Source: Bacteroidia bacterium (GTDB taxonomy: Bacteria > Bacteroidota > Bacteroidia > B-17B0 > Aurantibacillaceae). From it: a stretch of 64,000 bases of DNA. The notes beneath the pieces are model-generated. The model saw only the letters and a program-made list of their open reading frames with translations, was not told the origin of the DNA and searched no databases. Position numbers and translations under genes: made by a program. Where the stretch lies: positions 1 to 64,000 of the forward strand of contig JACMNO010000109.1 in NCBI GenBank assembly GCA_014378485.1. The letters are read 5' to 3'. Each line of letters opens with the position of its first letter. Position 1 is the first letter of the stretch. Shown here in pieces: positions 17,804 to 25,549 of this stretch.

Positions 17804-18832
17804 TTATTTTAATTTTTTTTCTATGTTGTTTAATCGGTCGTTTAATTTTGGCAATGATCTAAAGAGTACATAGCTTCTTCTGAAATCCCCTAATGGAAAG
17901 GAAGGAGAGCCTTGTACAATTTCATTTTCTTTTTCGATGGAAGAGCCAACGCCTGCTTGGCCTGCTATTTTAACGCCATCTGCAATTTTTATATGCCCAA
18001 CAATTCCAACTTGTGCGGCAATCATTACATTCTTCCCAACTTTGGTAGATCCTGCCACACCGGATAAACCGGCAATAACGGTGTTTTCGCCAACTTCTAC
18101 ATTATGCGCAATCTGTACAAGGTTATCTAGTTTAACGCCTTTGCGTAAAATAGTGGAGCCAAGTGTTGCCCTGTCAATCGAACAGTTGGAGCCAATCTCA
18201 ATATTATCTTCAATAATTACATTTCCAATCTGTGGTACTTTAGCAAATTCTTTTCCGTCCTGAGGTGCAAAGCCAAAGCCATCGCTGCCAATAACCGTGC
18301 TTGAGTGAACAACAACATTATTGCCGATCTTACATTCATGGTAAACTTTTACTCCGGAAAACAAAGTGGTGTTATCGCCAATGGTGCAGTTATCGCCAAT
18401 GTACACATGCGGATAAATTTTGGTATTGTTGCCAATGTTCACATTATTACCAATGTAAGCAAAAGCGCCAATGTAACAATCTGTTCCATGTTTGGCTGTT
18501 TCGCTGATAAATGAAGGTTGCTCAATGCCTGTTTTGTTCCCTTTAAACTGGTTATACATCTCCAGCAGAGTGGCAAAACTGGCATAGGAATCTTCCACGC
18601 GAATCAATGTGCAACCCGGTTTTACCGGTTTTTCAAGAGAAAGCGTTTTATTAACGATCACAACACTAGCGTCGGTATCGTAAATATAATTGGTGTATTT
18701 TGGATTAGCTAAAAAAGACAGGGTACCGGCAACACCTTCTTCAATTTTTGAAAGGTTTGACACGGTTGCGTTCTCATTCCCTTCTACCGTTCCGCCTAAT
18801 AAGGCTGCTATTTGAGCTGCAGAAAATTCCAT
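17804..18832 (-). CDS. lpxD: UDP-3-O-acylglucosamine N-acyltransferase LpxD
   Basis: Third step of lipid A synthesis: adds the N-linked acyl chain to UDP-3-O-acyl-glucosamine. The 342-residue protein has the N-terminal uridine-binding domain (ISEET-like region at 100-115; LSFLANPKYTNYIYDTDASVVIVN), then a hexapeptide-repeat beta-helix with the catalytic histidine segment DNLVQIAHNVEVGENTVIAG, and a C-terminal helix (NDRLNNIEKKLK). ATG at 18832. First gene of the lpxD, lpxC-fabZ, lpxA cluster; the REP-like repeat separates it from lpxC. Confidence 0.97.
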   Translation of the reverse strand: MEFSAAQIAALLGGTVEGNENATVSNLSKIEEGVAGTLSFLANPKYTNYIYDTDASVVIVNKTLSLEKPVKPGCTLIRVEDSYASFATLLEMYNQFKGNKTGIEQPSFISETAKHGTDCYIGAFAYIGNNVNIGNNTKIYPHVYIGDNCTIGDNTTLFSGVKVYHECKIGNNVVVHSSTVIGSDGFGFAPQDGKEFAKVPQIGNVIIEDNIEIGSNCSIDRATLGSTILRKGVKLDNLVQIAHNVEVGENTVIAGLSGVAGSTKVGKNVMIAAQVGIVGHIKIADGVKIAGQAGVGSSIEKENEIVQGSPSFPLGDFRRSYVLFRSLPKLNDRLNNIEKKLK

Positions 18833-18923
18833 CTCTCAAATATATGGTTTTTCTACAAAAAGGCAATAGAAAGTGCCTTTTAAAACCTAACATTTATTGT
18901 TTGAAAAGTACAGAATTGTTTTG

Positions 18924-19027
18924 AGGTTAGCGTGAGGGATTGCAGCGTAAATCCTTTTGCCTGGCTCCTGCAAAAGATTGCAGCGTAAAGCCCGACCCTG
19001 CTGCCTCTTCGCAGGGACACGCCCAAA
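18924..19027. repeat. GC-rich multi-hairpin intergenic element
   Basis: This block lies between trmH and lpxD and is visibly richer in G+C than its surroundings. It holds the direct repeat ATTGCAGCGTAAA twice, the perfect hairpin CTTTTGC-N9-GCAAAAG (18954-18976) and a second hairpin CCCTGC-N9-GCAGGG (18996-19016). There is no reading frame. Such GGGATTGCAGCG / AGCCCGACCC blocks are, from memory, dispersed in many Flavobacteriia. It could act as a transcript-end structure for trmH or in the lpxD leader. Confidence 0.6.
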
Positions 19028-19039
19028 TGAATAAACAAA

Positions 19040-19738
19040 TTAATTACTTATCTCAGCGTGATACTTTGCTTCAAACTCTTTAATGATCAAATCATTTTTA
19101 CGAATCGAAGCCTTGAGCCATTCAATATAAATATCTTCCTTTTCGGATTGATTTAAGCCATAATCCGGAACTTCTTTTCTGATCCTTGAGCTGAGCTGGT
19201 GCATACATAGAGCCGCGCATACACTGATATTAAAGCTCTCGGTAAAACCATACATCGGTAATTTTACAAATTCATCGGCGGCATCCTCTACATCTTTGGA
19301 AATTCCCGTTAATTCGGTACCAAAGACCAATGCAAAGGGTTTTGATACATCTAACTCATCTAATGAAATACTATTTTTATGAAGTGATGTAGCCACGATC
19401 TTATAGCCTTTTTCTTTTAACTCTGAAAGGCAGGAAGCGGTATTGTTTTCAAATTTCTGGTAACGGTTTAAGGTCAGCCATTGGGTAGAACCCATGGATA
19501 CATCTTCGCTTATTTTATATTTATTCCGGTTTTCAATAAAGTGCGTAGTTTGAATACCGAAAATATCCGCGCTTCTTAACACGGCACTGAAATTATGGGC
19601 CTGATAAACATCTTCCAAAACCAGGGTCATGTGATTGGTTCTTTCTTTCAAAACTTCTTTCAAACGGCCTTTACGGCGTTCGCTCACAAATCCTTCAAGG
19701 TACTCGGTCAGGGCTTTTTTATAGGCAATGTCAGACAT
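19040..19738 (-). CDS. SpoU/TrmH-family RNA 2'-O-methyltransferase
   Basis: A 232-residue SPOUT methyltransferase. The three SpoU motifs are visible: NFSAVLRSADIFGI (motif 1), PFALVFGTELTGISKDVEDAADEFVKLPMYGFTESFNISVCAALCMHQL (motifs 2 and 3 form the knotted SAM site). It probably 2'-O-methylates G18 of tRNA (TrmH type), but substrate specificity cannot be told from sequence. A TATCTTTG box (19744-19751, minus strand) lies only about six bases before the ATG, hinting at a very short leader. Confidence 0.87.
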   Translation of the reverse strand: MSDIAYKKALTEYLEGFVSERRKGRLKEVLKERTNHMTLVLEDVYQAHNFSAVLRSADIFGIQTTHFIENRNKYKISEDVSMGSTQWLTLNRYQKFENNTASCLSELKEKGYKIVATSLHKNSISLDELDVSKPFALVFGTELTGISKDVEDAADEFVKLPMYGFTESFNISVCAALCMHQLSSRIRKEVPDYGLNQSEKEDIYIEWLKASIRKNDLIIKEFEAKYHAEISN

Positions 19739-19828
19739 GTTGCAAAGATATGTTTTTTATGTAATCCTTCATGTTTACAAGCCGCAAATCCCTAAATAAT
19801 ATGTACATTTGCAAAAAAATAATTAATA

Positions 19829-21742
19829 ATGAGTAGAGACAGTAGCGGGCCTAGAAAAACTTTTTCAAAAGGAGGTTCATCAGATTTTAATAAAAGAAAA
19901 TCTTCAGGTTCCGATAAAACAAAACGTCCACGAAGTTCAGAAGGCTCCTCGTTTAAAAAACGTGATGGAGATTCTACAGAAAAACGATCTTATACAAAGA
20001 GATCGGATTCTGACGGGCCACGCAAAACATATGGTGATTCTGAAAAATCAGGAGAAAAAAGGACATACGGTAAAAGACAAGACGGAAGTTTTAAATCTAA
20101 AAGCTTTGGTGGCGATAGTGAAAAACGTTCTTATACAAAAAGAGATGATTCAGACAGACCACGCCGTAAATCGGATGATGGTGATAGCAAGCCATTTGTG
20201 AAACGTGCGGATGGCAAGTATGAAAGTGCTGGCCCACGTAAAAGTTTTGGTGACGGTGAAAAACGTTCCTATACGAAAAGAGAAGATTCAGATAAGCCAC
20301 GCCGCAATTCGGATGATGGAGACAGCAAGCCGTTTGTAAAACGCGCGGATGGAAAGTATGAAAGTGCCGGTCCACGTAAAAGTTACGGTGATGGTGAAAA
20401 GCGCTCTTATACTAAAAGAGAAGATTCAGACAGGCCTCGCAGAAGTTCTAACGATGGCGAAAGAAAGCCATTTGTTAAACGCGAAGATGGAAAATACGAA
20501 AGTGCAGGACCTCGTAAAAGTTTTGGCGACGGCGAAAAACGTTCTTACACAAAACGTGAAGATTCTGACAGCCCCCGTAAATCTTATGGTGACGGAGAGA
20601 AACGTTCTTATACAAAAAGAGAAAGCAGTTCAGAAGATAAACCACGCAGAAGTTATGGCGATGGAGAGAAACGTTCTTACACAAAACGTGAAGATTCCGA
20701 CAGCCCACGTAAAAGTTATGGTGACGGAGAAAAACGTTCCTATACAAAAAGAGAAAGCAGTTCAGATGATAAGCCACGCAGAAGTTATGGTGATGGCGAA
20801 AAGCGTTCCTACACAAAACGTGAAGATTCCGATAGTCCGCGTAAAACTTATGGTGATGGCGAAAAACGTTCTTATACAAAACGAGAAGATTCTGACAGAC
20901 CAAGAAAATCATATGATGATAAAAAAGCATATGATAAACCATACGAAACTAAATTATCAAAATCGGAGCGTGTTGTAGAGAAATCTAAAAAAGCAGGTCC
21001 ATCCAAAACATCTGATCAAAAAGGTGTGAGTGATGAGGCAGTTCGTTTGAACCGTTATGTTGCCAATGCAGGTATTTGTTCCCGCAGAGAAGCAGATGTA
21101 TTGATTGCGACCGGAGTTGTGAGCGTGAATGGAAAAATTGTAACTGAAATGGGTTATAAAGTGAACCCGACAGATGCAGTTACTTATGGCGGCGTACCAA
21201 TTAAAAATGAAGTAAATAAATATTTGGTATTAAATAAGCCCAAGGATTATATCACCACAATGGATGATCCGGAGGAACGTAAAACCGTGATGGAATTAAT
21301 TCGTAAAGCATGTAAAGAGCGTTTGTATCCTGTTGGAAGATTAGACAGAAATACAACCGGTGTTTTATTATTTACAAATGATGGTGATTTAACGGCTAAG
21401 TTAACACATCCAAAATTTAATGTAAGAAAGATTTACCATGTTGTTTTAGATAAACGCATTACTTCCGAAGATTTTAAAACATTGGCAGAAGGCGTTGAAT
21501 TAGCGGATGGTTTTACCAAACCGGATGCGATTGAATATGTAGGCGAAGGAAAATCAGAATTAGGAGTTGAGATTCATAGCGGACGTAACCGTATTGTGCG
21601 CCGTTTGTTTGAACACTTAGGATATGAAGTTATGAAACTTGACAGGGTGGCTTTTGCAGGTTTAACTAAAAAAGATTTACCACGTTCAAAGTTCCGTTTC
21701 TTAACACCAAAAGAAGTTGACTTTTTAAAAATGTTGGGATAG
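19829..21742 (+). CDS. RluB/RsuA-family pseudouridine synthase with long repetitive N-terminus
   Basis: A 637-residue rRNA-modifying enzyme. The catalytic part is C-terminal: an S4 RNA-binding domain (about 405-465, VRLNRYVANAGICSRREADVLIATG) and a pseudouridine synthase domain with the YPVGRLDRNTTG motif, the catalytic Asp near residue 507. Residues 1-about 370 are low-complexity: about eleven imperfect copies of an EKRSYTKR-x-(D/S)SD-x-PRK-S unit, strongly basic and Ser/Asp/Gly rich, probably disordered and RNA-binding. The nucleotide repeats open long spurious frames on both strands. A TACATTTG box precedes the ATG by about 18 bases. Confidence 0.9.
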   Translation: MSRDSSGPRKTFSKGGSSDFNKRKSSGSDKTKRPRSSEGSSFKKRDGDSTEKRSYTKRSDSDGPRKTYGDSEKSGEKRTYGKRQDGSFKSKSFGGDSEKRSYTKRDDSDRPRRKSDDGDSKPFVKRADGKYESAGPRKSFGDGEKRSYTKREDSDKPRRNSDDGDSKPFVKRADGKYESAGPRKSYGDGEKRSYTKREDSDRPRRSSNDGERKPFVKREDGKYESAGPRKSFGDGEKRSYTKREDSDSPRKSYGDGEKRSYTKRESSSEDKPRRSYGDGEKRSYTKREDSDSPRKSYGDGEKRSYTKRESSSDDKPRRSYGDGEKRSYTKREDSDSPRKTYGDGEKRSYTKREDSDRPRKSYDDKKAYDKPYETKLSKSERVVEKSKKAGPSKTSDQKGVSDEAVRLNRYVANAGICSRREADVLIATGVVSVNGKIVTEMGYKVNPTDAVTYGGVPIKNEVNKYLVLNKPKDYITTMDDPEERKTVMELIRKACKERLYPVGRLDRNTTGVLLFTNDGDLTAKLTHPKFNVRKIYHVVLDKRITSEDFKTLAEGVELADGFTKPDAIEYVGEGKSELGVEIHSGRNRIVRRLFEHLGYEVMKLDRVAFAGLTKKDLPRSKFRFLTPKEVDFLKMLG

Positions 21743-21748
21743 ATTTCT

Positions 21749-21851
21749 CACCCCAGAGACACAGAGTTAAAAGAGGAATACTGATTAGTATTCCTCTTTT
21801 TTTTATATTTGAGGAATTGATAAATACTTCTTTCTCTGTGCCTCTGTGGTG
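21749..21851. repeat. 103-bp inverted-repeat element containing a terminator
   Basis: CACCCCAGAGACACAGAG (21749-21766) and CTCTGTGCCTCTGTGGTG (21834-21851) are inverse complements with two mismatches in 18. The element encloses the terminator of the upstream gene. CACAGAG-rich inverted repeats of this kind are, from memory, dispersed in Bacteroidota genomes. Confidence 0.65.
21769..21804 (+). terminator. Rho-independent terminator after the pseudouridine synthase
   Basis: Stem AAAGAGGAATACT / AGTATTCCTCTTT around GATT, then a T run. Perfect 13-bp stem 27 bases after the stop codon. Confidence 0.9.
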
Positions 21852-21867
21852 CAATTAATTTAAAACC

Positions 21868-22224
21868 ATGAATAAAATATATTACCTCTCCACCTGCGAT
21901 ACCTGTAAACGAATTATCGCCGATTTGGAATTAAAAGAAAAAGGCTTTGTTTTTCAGGATATCAAAACTGAAAAGATAACAGCTGCTCAATTGGATGAAA
22001 TGAAAACAGTTGTAGGTAGCTATGAGGCCTTGTTCAGCAGGATAGCAAGGAAATACAAGGAATTGGATTTAGGTTCAAAAAAACTCACTGAAACAGATTA
22101 TAAAAATTATATTTTAGAGGAATATACTTTTTTAAAGCGTCCTGTTATTTTTATAGGCAATAAAGTGTTTGTTGGTAATACAAAAGCTGTAATTGCAGAA
22201 GCGAAGGAAGTGTTATTGAAATAA
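21868..22224 (+). CDS. ArsC/Spx-family thioredoxin-fold protein
   Basis: A 118-residue protein of the ArsC/Spx/YffB family (thioredoxin-like fold). The N-terminal STCDTCKR has a CxxC pair at residues 9-12; the rest follows the family plan: FVFQDIKTEKITAAQLDEMKTVVGSYEALFSR and the conserved TFLKRPVIFIGNKVFVGN near the C-terminus. Glutathione- or thioredoxin-coupled arsenate reduction is possible, but many family members are not arsenate reductases and no ars genes are nearby. Its end overlaps the convergent glycosyltransferase gene by 12 bases. Confidence 0.85.
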   Translation: MNKIYYLSTCDTCKRIIADLELKEKGFVFQDIKTEKITAAQLDEMKTVVGSYEALFSRIARKYKELDLGSKKLTETDYKNYILEEYTFLKRPVIFIGNKVFVGNTKAVIAEAKEVLLK

Positions 22225-23334
22225 CCCTATCAACTTCTTAGTTTTTTCAGTATTATCCATGGAATCAATCAAAGCTTTCCTATTTTCAATTTCCTCTTCG
22301 GTAAATTCTTTTGAAAACAAGGAATGAAGAGCGTTAATGTATTCTTCAGCTGAGTTTGCTATATGACATGCGGCGCTTAATTGTGTTCCTGTTATCATCA
22401 TAGTGTTGGCAATCACAAACCTGCCGGAATACAATACATTCAATAATTTTAATTTTAATCCTGTTGACTGTTCTGTATATAAGCAATGAATTTGTGCATC
22501 TGCTATAAGAGTTTGCATTTCCTCTTCCGAACAATTTTGCTTTAATGTAATGTGAACATATTTTTTAATTGTTTCAACTAAATATTTTGGTGGATTTAAT
22601 CCGGCAATAATAATCGGCTGTGTAATTTTAGAAAACACATTTTCAATCAACCATATAGCCGCATTGTAATTTTCGGAAACAGATAAATTACCGTGATATA
22701 AAATATAATTGCCTTTCCCGGGTTTGCATTGCAATTCATCAAACCCATGAAAACTTGGTAAATAAACTGAAGGCGTATCAGGATAGGTTGCTTTAAAATA
22801 ATTCAGATCCTTTTCTGAAACTGATAAAATGCAATTGGAATGAGTGATTTGTTTCTCGAAGCGTTTTAATTTATTGGCTTCCAGTTTTAAATATGTTTTT
22901 TTTAAAAAAGATCGTTCACCTTTCGCTAATTCAAAAAAATAATCATGTTCAATATTACTGTGTCTGAACAATTTTTTTCGGTTCTTCAGATCAGGATCAT
23001 TTAATAAATAACAGGTATGCAATACTTCGAACAGGATTGGATAATTATCTTTTAGTAAATTTTGTTTCAATACTTTACTGATCCTTGATTTAACATTAAA
23101 AGGAAGTAATGATAGCTGATTAAAAAGTGACGAGTCTCGTTTATAATAATATACGGCATCACAAATTTCTTCTAATTCTGCAGCATGTTTTCTAACGCCA
23201 TAAGCAAAGCAATGCAGGATCACTTTAATGCCTTGCTGATGCAGACATCTTATTTTATGAAATACATCGATAGCGCCACCATAATTCGCAGGGTAGGGGA
23301 TATCAAATGAAATGATATGTAGATGGTCTTGCAC
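22213..23334 (-). CDS. Glycosyltransferase, GT4-like
   Basis: A 373-residue cytoplasmic glycosyltransferase of the GT-B fold. The N-terminus (HIISFDIPYPANYGGAIDVFHKIRCLHQQG) has the PYP-NGG-type loop of acceptor-binding domains; the C-terminal half has NYILYHGNLSVSENYNAA and a STGLKLKLLNVLYSGRFVIAN segment matching the nucleotide-sugar site of GT4 enzymes. The start is a GTG at 23334; no ATG fits before the conserved first strand. Sugar and acceptor unknown. The upstream region 23379-23430 has a weak inverted repeat of the CACATAG type. Confidence 0.85.
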   Translation of the reverse strand: MQDHLHIISFDIPYPANYGGAIDVFHKIRCLHQQGIKVILHCFAYGVRKHAAELEEICDAVYYYKRDSSLFNQLSLLPFNVKSRISKVLKQNLLKDNYPILFEVLHTCYLLNDPDLKNRKKLFRHSNIEHDYFFELAKGERSFLKKTYLKLEANKLKRFEKQITHSNCILSVSEKDLNYFKATYPDTPSVYLPSFHGFDELQCKPGKGNYILYHGNLSVSENYNAAIWLIENVFSKITQPIIIAGLNPPKYLVETIKKYVHITLKQNCSEEEMQTLIADAQIHCLYTEQSTGLKLKLLNVLYSGRFVIANTMMITGTQLSAACHIANSAEEYINALHSLFSKEFTEEEIENRKALIDSMDNTEKTKKLIGLFQ

Positions 23335-23447
23335 TTAAGCAAAGATAATCTAAAAAACGAATTGATTCAGAGGCATTATAAACACATAGTTACATAGAGC
23401 GTTTAAGAAAAGATTGCTATGTGCATATGAGTTTTATTTTTTAGAGT

Positions 23448-24473
23448 TTATTCAAACATAAAGTCGTTTGAAATAATACCGCCATTAAAATTTGTTATAA
23501 AACTTCCGTTTGGTTTATAAATTTCAATTTTTGATTTTTGATTATAATTAATGGCATCCGAAACATAGATTGTATAGTCTTTTGGATTCACACCAAGACC
23601 GTAAAAATTTTTAGATCCCTCGCTGATCAATTTACTTGCCGGCAAGATACTTGATGAGATTTGAAATTGACACACTCCGTTATTGAGATAATATAAAGTG
23701 TCATGTGTTTTATTTATGCATAATTTATTTGGAATATCACCCAAATTAAAATTTAAACTTTGTTCCACCTGTAATGTGACAGGGTTGATCCTGCTGAGAT
23801 TTCCTGCTTGTGTTGAATTTCCGCGACTTAATACCCAGACCTTAGAGTATTTATCAATGCAAATACTTGAACTTCCTTTCCCTACATTAATGCTGTCTGT
23901 AAGGACATCAGTTGTGGTATTCACAACGTAGCAATAGTCGGAATTAGTGTTGGTGATAAAGGCTTTATTATATATCAGTACCATTTCTTCAGTACCTTTC
24001 GTACAAGGAATAGAACCTGTGATTGTGTTCGAATTTAAATCTACAACTTGAACGGAGCTGGCATACAAATCACTTACATAGGCTTTATTATATGTGATTG
24101 GTAAAAAATAACGAGGAGAATTAAAACCTGTAATAATTGCCGTTCTTACAAAATCAGAAGCATTTACCACCACAATTTTATTGGAGTTGTTTATAACAAT
24201 GTAATAGTGATTATTGTGCTTAGCAATGCTTTGGCAAACATTTCCAAGTGTTGCTCCTCCGTTTTGTTGTTGGTCGTACTTATCAATCACTGATCCTGAG
24301 TAAGGGTCATACAATGAAATTGTCCCAAGTCCCCAGCCATAATTTCCTTCGTTGGTAATTAAAACTTTGGTCTCAGCATTAACGCTTACCGCTGTTTTAA
24401 CCGGTTCCTGTGGCTTGTCTTTGACACAAGAACTCAGTAGAATTAAAGTAAACAGGTTAAGGAGTAACTTCAT
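23448..24473 (-). CDS. BtuG-like surface beta-propeller lipoprotein (DUF5074-type)
   Basis: A 341-residue lipoprotein: signal peptide with lipobox LLSSC, then a YncE-like seven-bladed propeller (VLITNEGNYGWGLGTISLYDP and repeated YVSDLYASSVQVVDL-type blades). In Bacteroides, the surface propeller BtuG sits on the BtuB receptor and captures vitamin B12 with very high affinity. Position as third gene behind btuB and the B12 riboswitch supports the same role here. Binding residues cannot be checked by eye. Confidence 0.8.
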   Translation of the reverse strand: MKLLLNLFTLILLSSCVKDKPQEPVKTAVSVNAETKVLITNEGNYGWGLGTISLYDPYSGSVIDKYDQQQNGGATLGNVCQSIAKHNNHYYIVINNSNKIVVVNASDFVRTAIITGFNSPRYFLPITYNKAYVSDLYASSVQVVDLNSNTITGSIPCTKGTEEMVLIYNKAFITNTNSDYCYVVNTTTDVLTDSINVGKGSSSICIDKYSKVWVLSRGNSTQAGNLSRINPVTLQVEQSLNFNLGDIPNKLCINKTHDTLYYLNNGVCQFQISSSILPASKLISEGSKNFYGLGVNPKDYTIYVSDAINYNQKSKIEIYKPNGSFITNFNGGIISNDFMFE

Positions 24474-24484
24474 CTTTTTTTATT

Positions 24485-24524
24485 TAACTCCACAAGCTAA
24501 TAGTTAATTTAGCCTGTGGAGTAG
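24485..24524 (-). promoter_or_regulatory. Intercistronic hairpin between DUF4465 and the BtuG-like gene
   Basis: CTCCACA...AGCC/TGTGGAG-type stem: CTCCACAGGCT pairs with AGCTTGTGGAG around a loop of about 12 bases on the minus strand, with no strong T run. It may be an RNA-stability or partial-terminator element that tunes expression of the last gene. Structure is seen; function is inferred. Confidence 0.5.
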
Positions 24525-24530
24525 TTGGAA

Positions 24531-25538
24531 TTAAAGTTTAATAAATTTTATCTTTTTAGAAGATTGCTGATCTTTCATTTCAAGAAAATAAATGCCGGCT
24601 TCCAGGGTTTCAACAGATATTTTTTGTTGATTGGTTCCAATAGAAGAAGTGAATTGATTTGTTTGCAATTCTTTTCCTGTAATATCATAAATGGTCATCA
24701 TGATTTGTTTCGATGATTTGGATTCATAATTCAATATGATATTCTGAGAAGCCGGATTTGGAAACAATGAAATGTTTAAATCTGCACTTAACTCTTCTAT
24801 ACCAACCGTACTTTGGATGGTGAAATTATCCATTGAAAAAAAAGCGGGTGTATTCATAAATCCAAAAGAGTTATCAGAGGACTTCATATCGAAACTGATA
24901 CTATCAACCTGACCTAATGTTGAACAATTTAGAAATTGCCAATTCTTGATCACGTAGTCGTTAGCTGTTCCTGCTGCTCTGTAATCTGCTAGATAGAAAT
25001 GAATAGTATCTGTTAATACACTACCGTTTCTGAAGCCAATAACTGATAATTTAAACCAATCTGGATATTGTCCTTGTGCAATACTAGCTCCGGAACCTGT
25101 ACCGGTAGTATCACCAAATCTTCTTGAAAATTGATCCCCTTTTTTTACAGATTTCCATGCAAATGTTGAATTGGTGATGTAAAAACCGCTTACCGCCGTT
25201 GTATTATTTGAGAAAGTAATGATTGCTCCACTTTGAACTGTAGCGTAATTGTTGCCTGCGAAAGCTGTACCAGTAATTGCACCATATATGTTTGGATATA
25301 CATTAATTGTATCGTTTACGTTTGTGTAAGCCGAGCCTGATTCCCAGTAACCTCCAAAGGAAGTATTCCAGGCATAACGAAAAGTAACTCCACTATTAGA
25401 AAAATCAGCATTCGTTGTGTCTTTGTAATAAGAGTTCGGCGATAAAGTGAATGTGTCGAAGCTAACGGTTTGACCGATAACAGAAGTGCCTGCAATAAAG
25501 GATAAGGCTAATGCCAGTTTAGTAATTGTTTTTTTCAT
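24531..25538 (-). CDS. DUF4465 protein with T9SS sorting tail (putative cobamide-binding)
   Basis: A 335-residue exported protein. A signal peptide (KLALALSFIAGTSVIGQ) is followed by a DUF4465 domain (about 25-240; SFDTFTLSPNSYYKDTTN, FSNSGVTFRYAWNTSFGGYWESG, SMDNFTI). Residues about 255-335 are a type A T9SS sorting domain (LFPNPASQNIILNY; YDITGKELQ; GIYFLEMKD; IKFIKL). In gut Bacteroidota, proteins of this type in B12 loci are surface lipoproteins that bind cobamides (BtuH, as I recall). Here a T9SS tail replaces the lipid anchor. Role inferred from the operon. Confidence 0.8.
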   Translation of the reverse strand: MKKTITKLALALSFIAGTSVIGQTVSFDTFTLSPNSYYKDTTNADFSNSGVTFRYAWNTSFGGYWESGSAYTNVNDTINVYPNIYGAITGTAFAGNNYATVQSGAIITFSNNTTAVSGFYITNSTFAWKSVKKGDQFSRRFGDTTGTGSGASIAQGQYPDWFKLSVIGFRNGSVLTDTIHFYLADYRAAGTANDYVIKNWQFLNCSTLGQVDSISFDMKSSDNSFGFMNTPAFFSMDNFTIQSTVGIEELSADLNISLFPNPASQNIILNYESKSSKQIMMTIYDITGKELQTNQFTSSIGTNQQKISVETLEAGIYFLEMKDQQSSKKIKFIKL

Positions 25539-25549
25539 GTGTTTTTATT

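Noticed and set aside
20220-20900. CRISPR-like array
   Set aside because: Regular repeats here are coding repeats in one open frame, not repeat-spacer units; no cas gene in the window.
20097-20978. Long frames on both strands inside the repeat part of the pseudouridine synthase gene
   Set aside because: They arise from the repeated codons; His/Tyr/Asn-rich or Lys/Met-rich text without domains.
21868-22224. Arsenic resistance operon
   Set aside because: Only the ArsC-like gene is present; no arsR, arsB or arsM neighbours.
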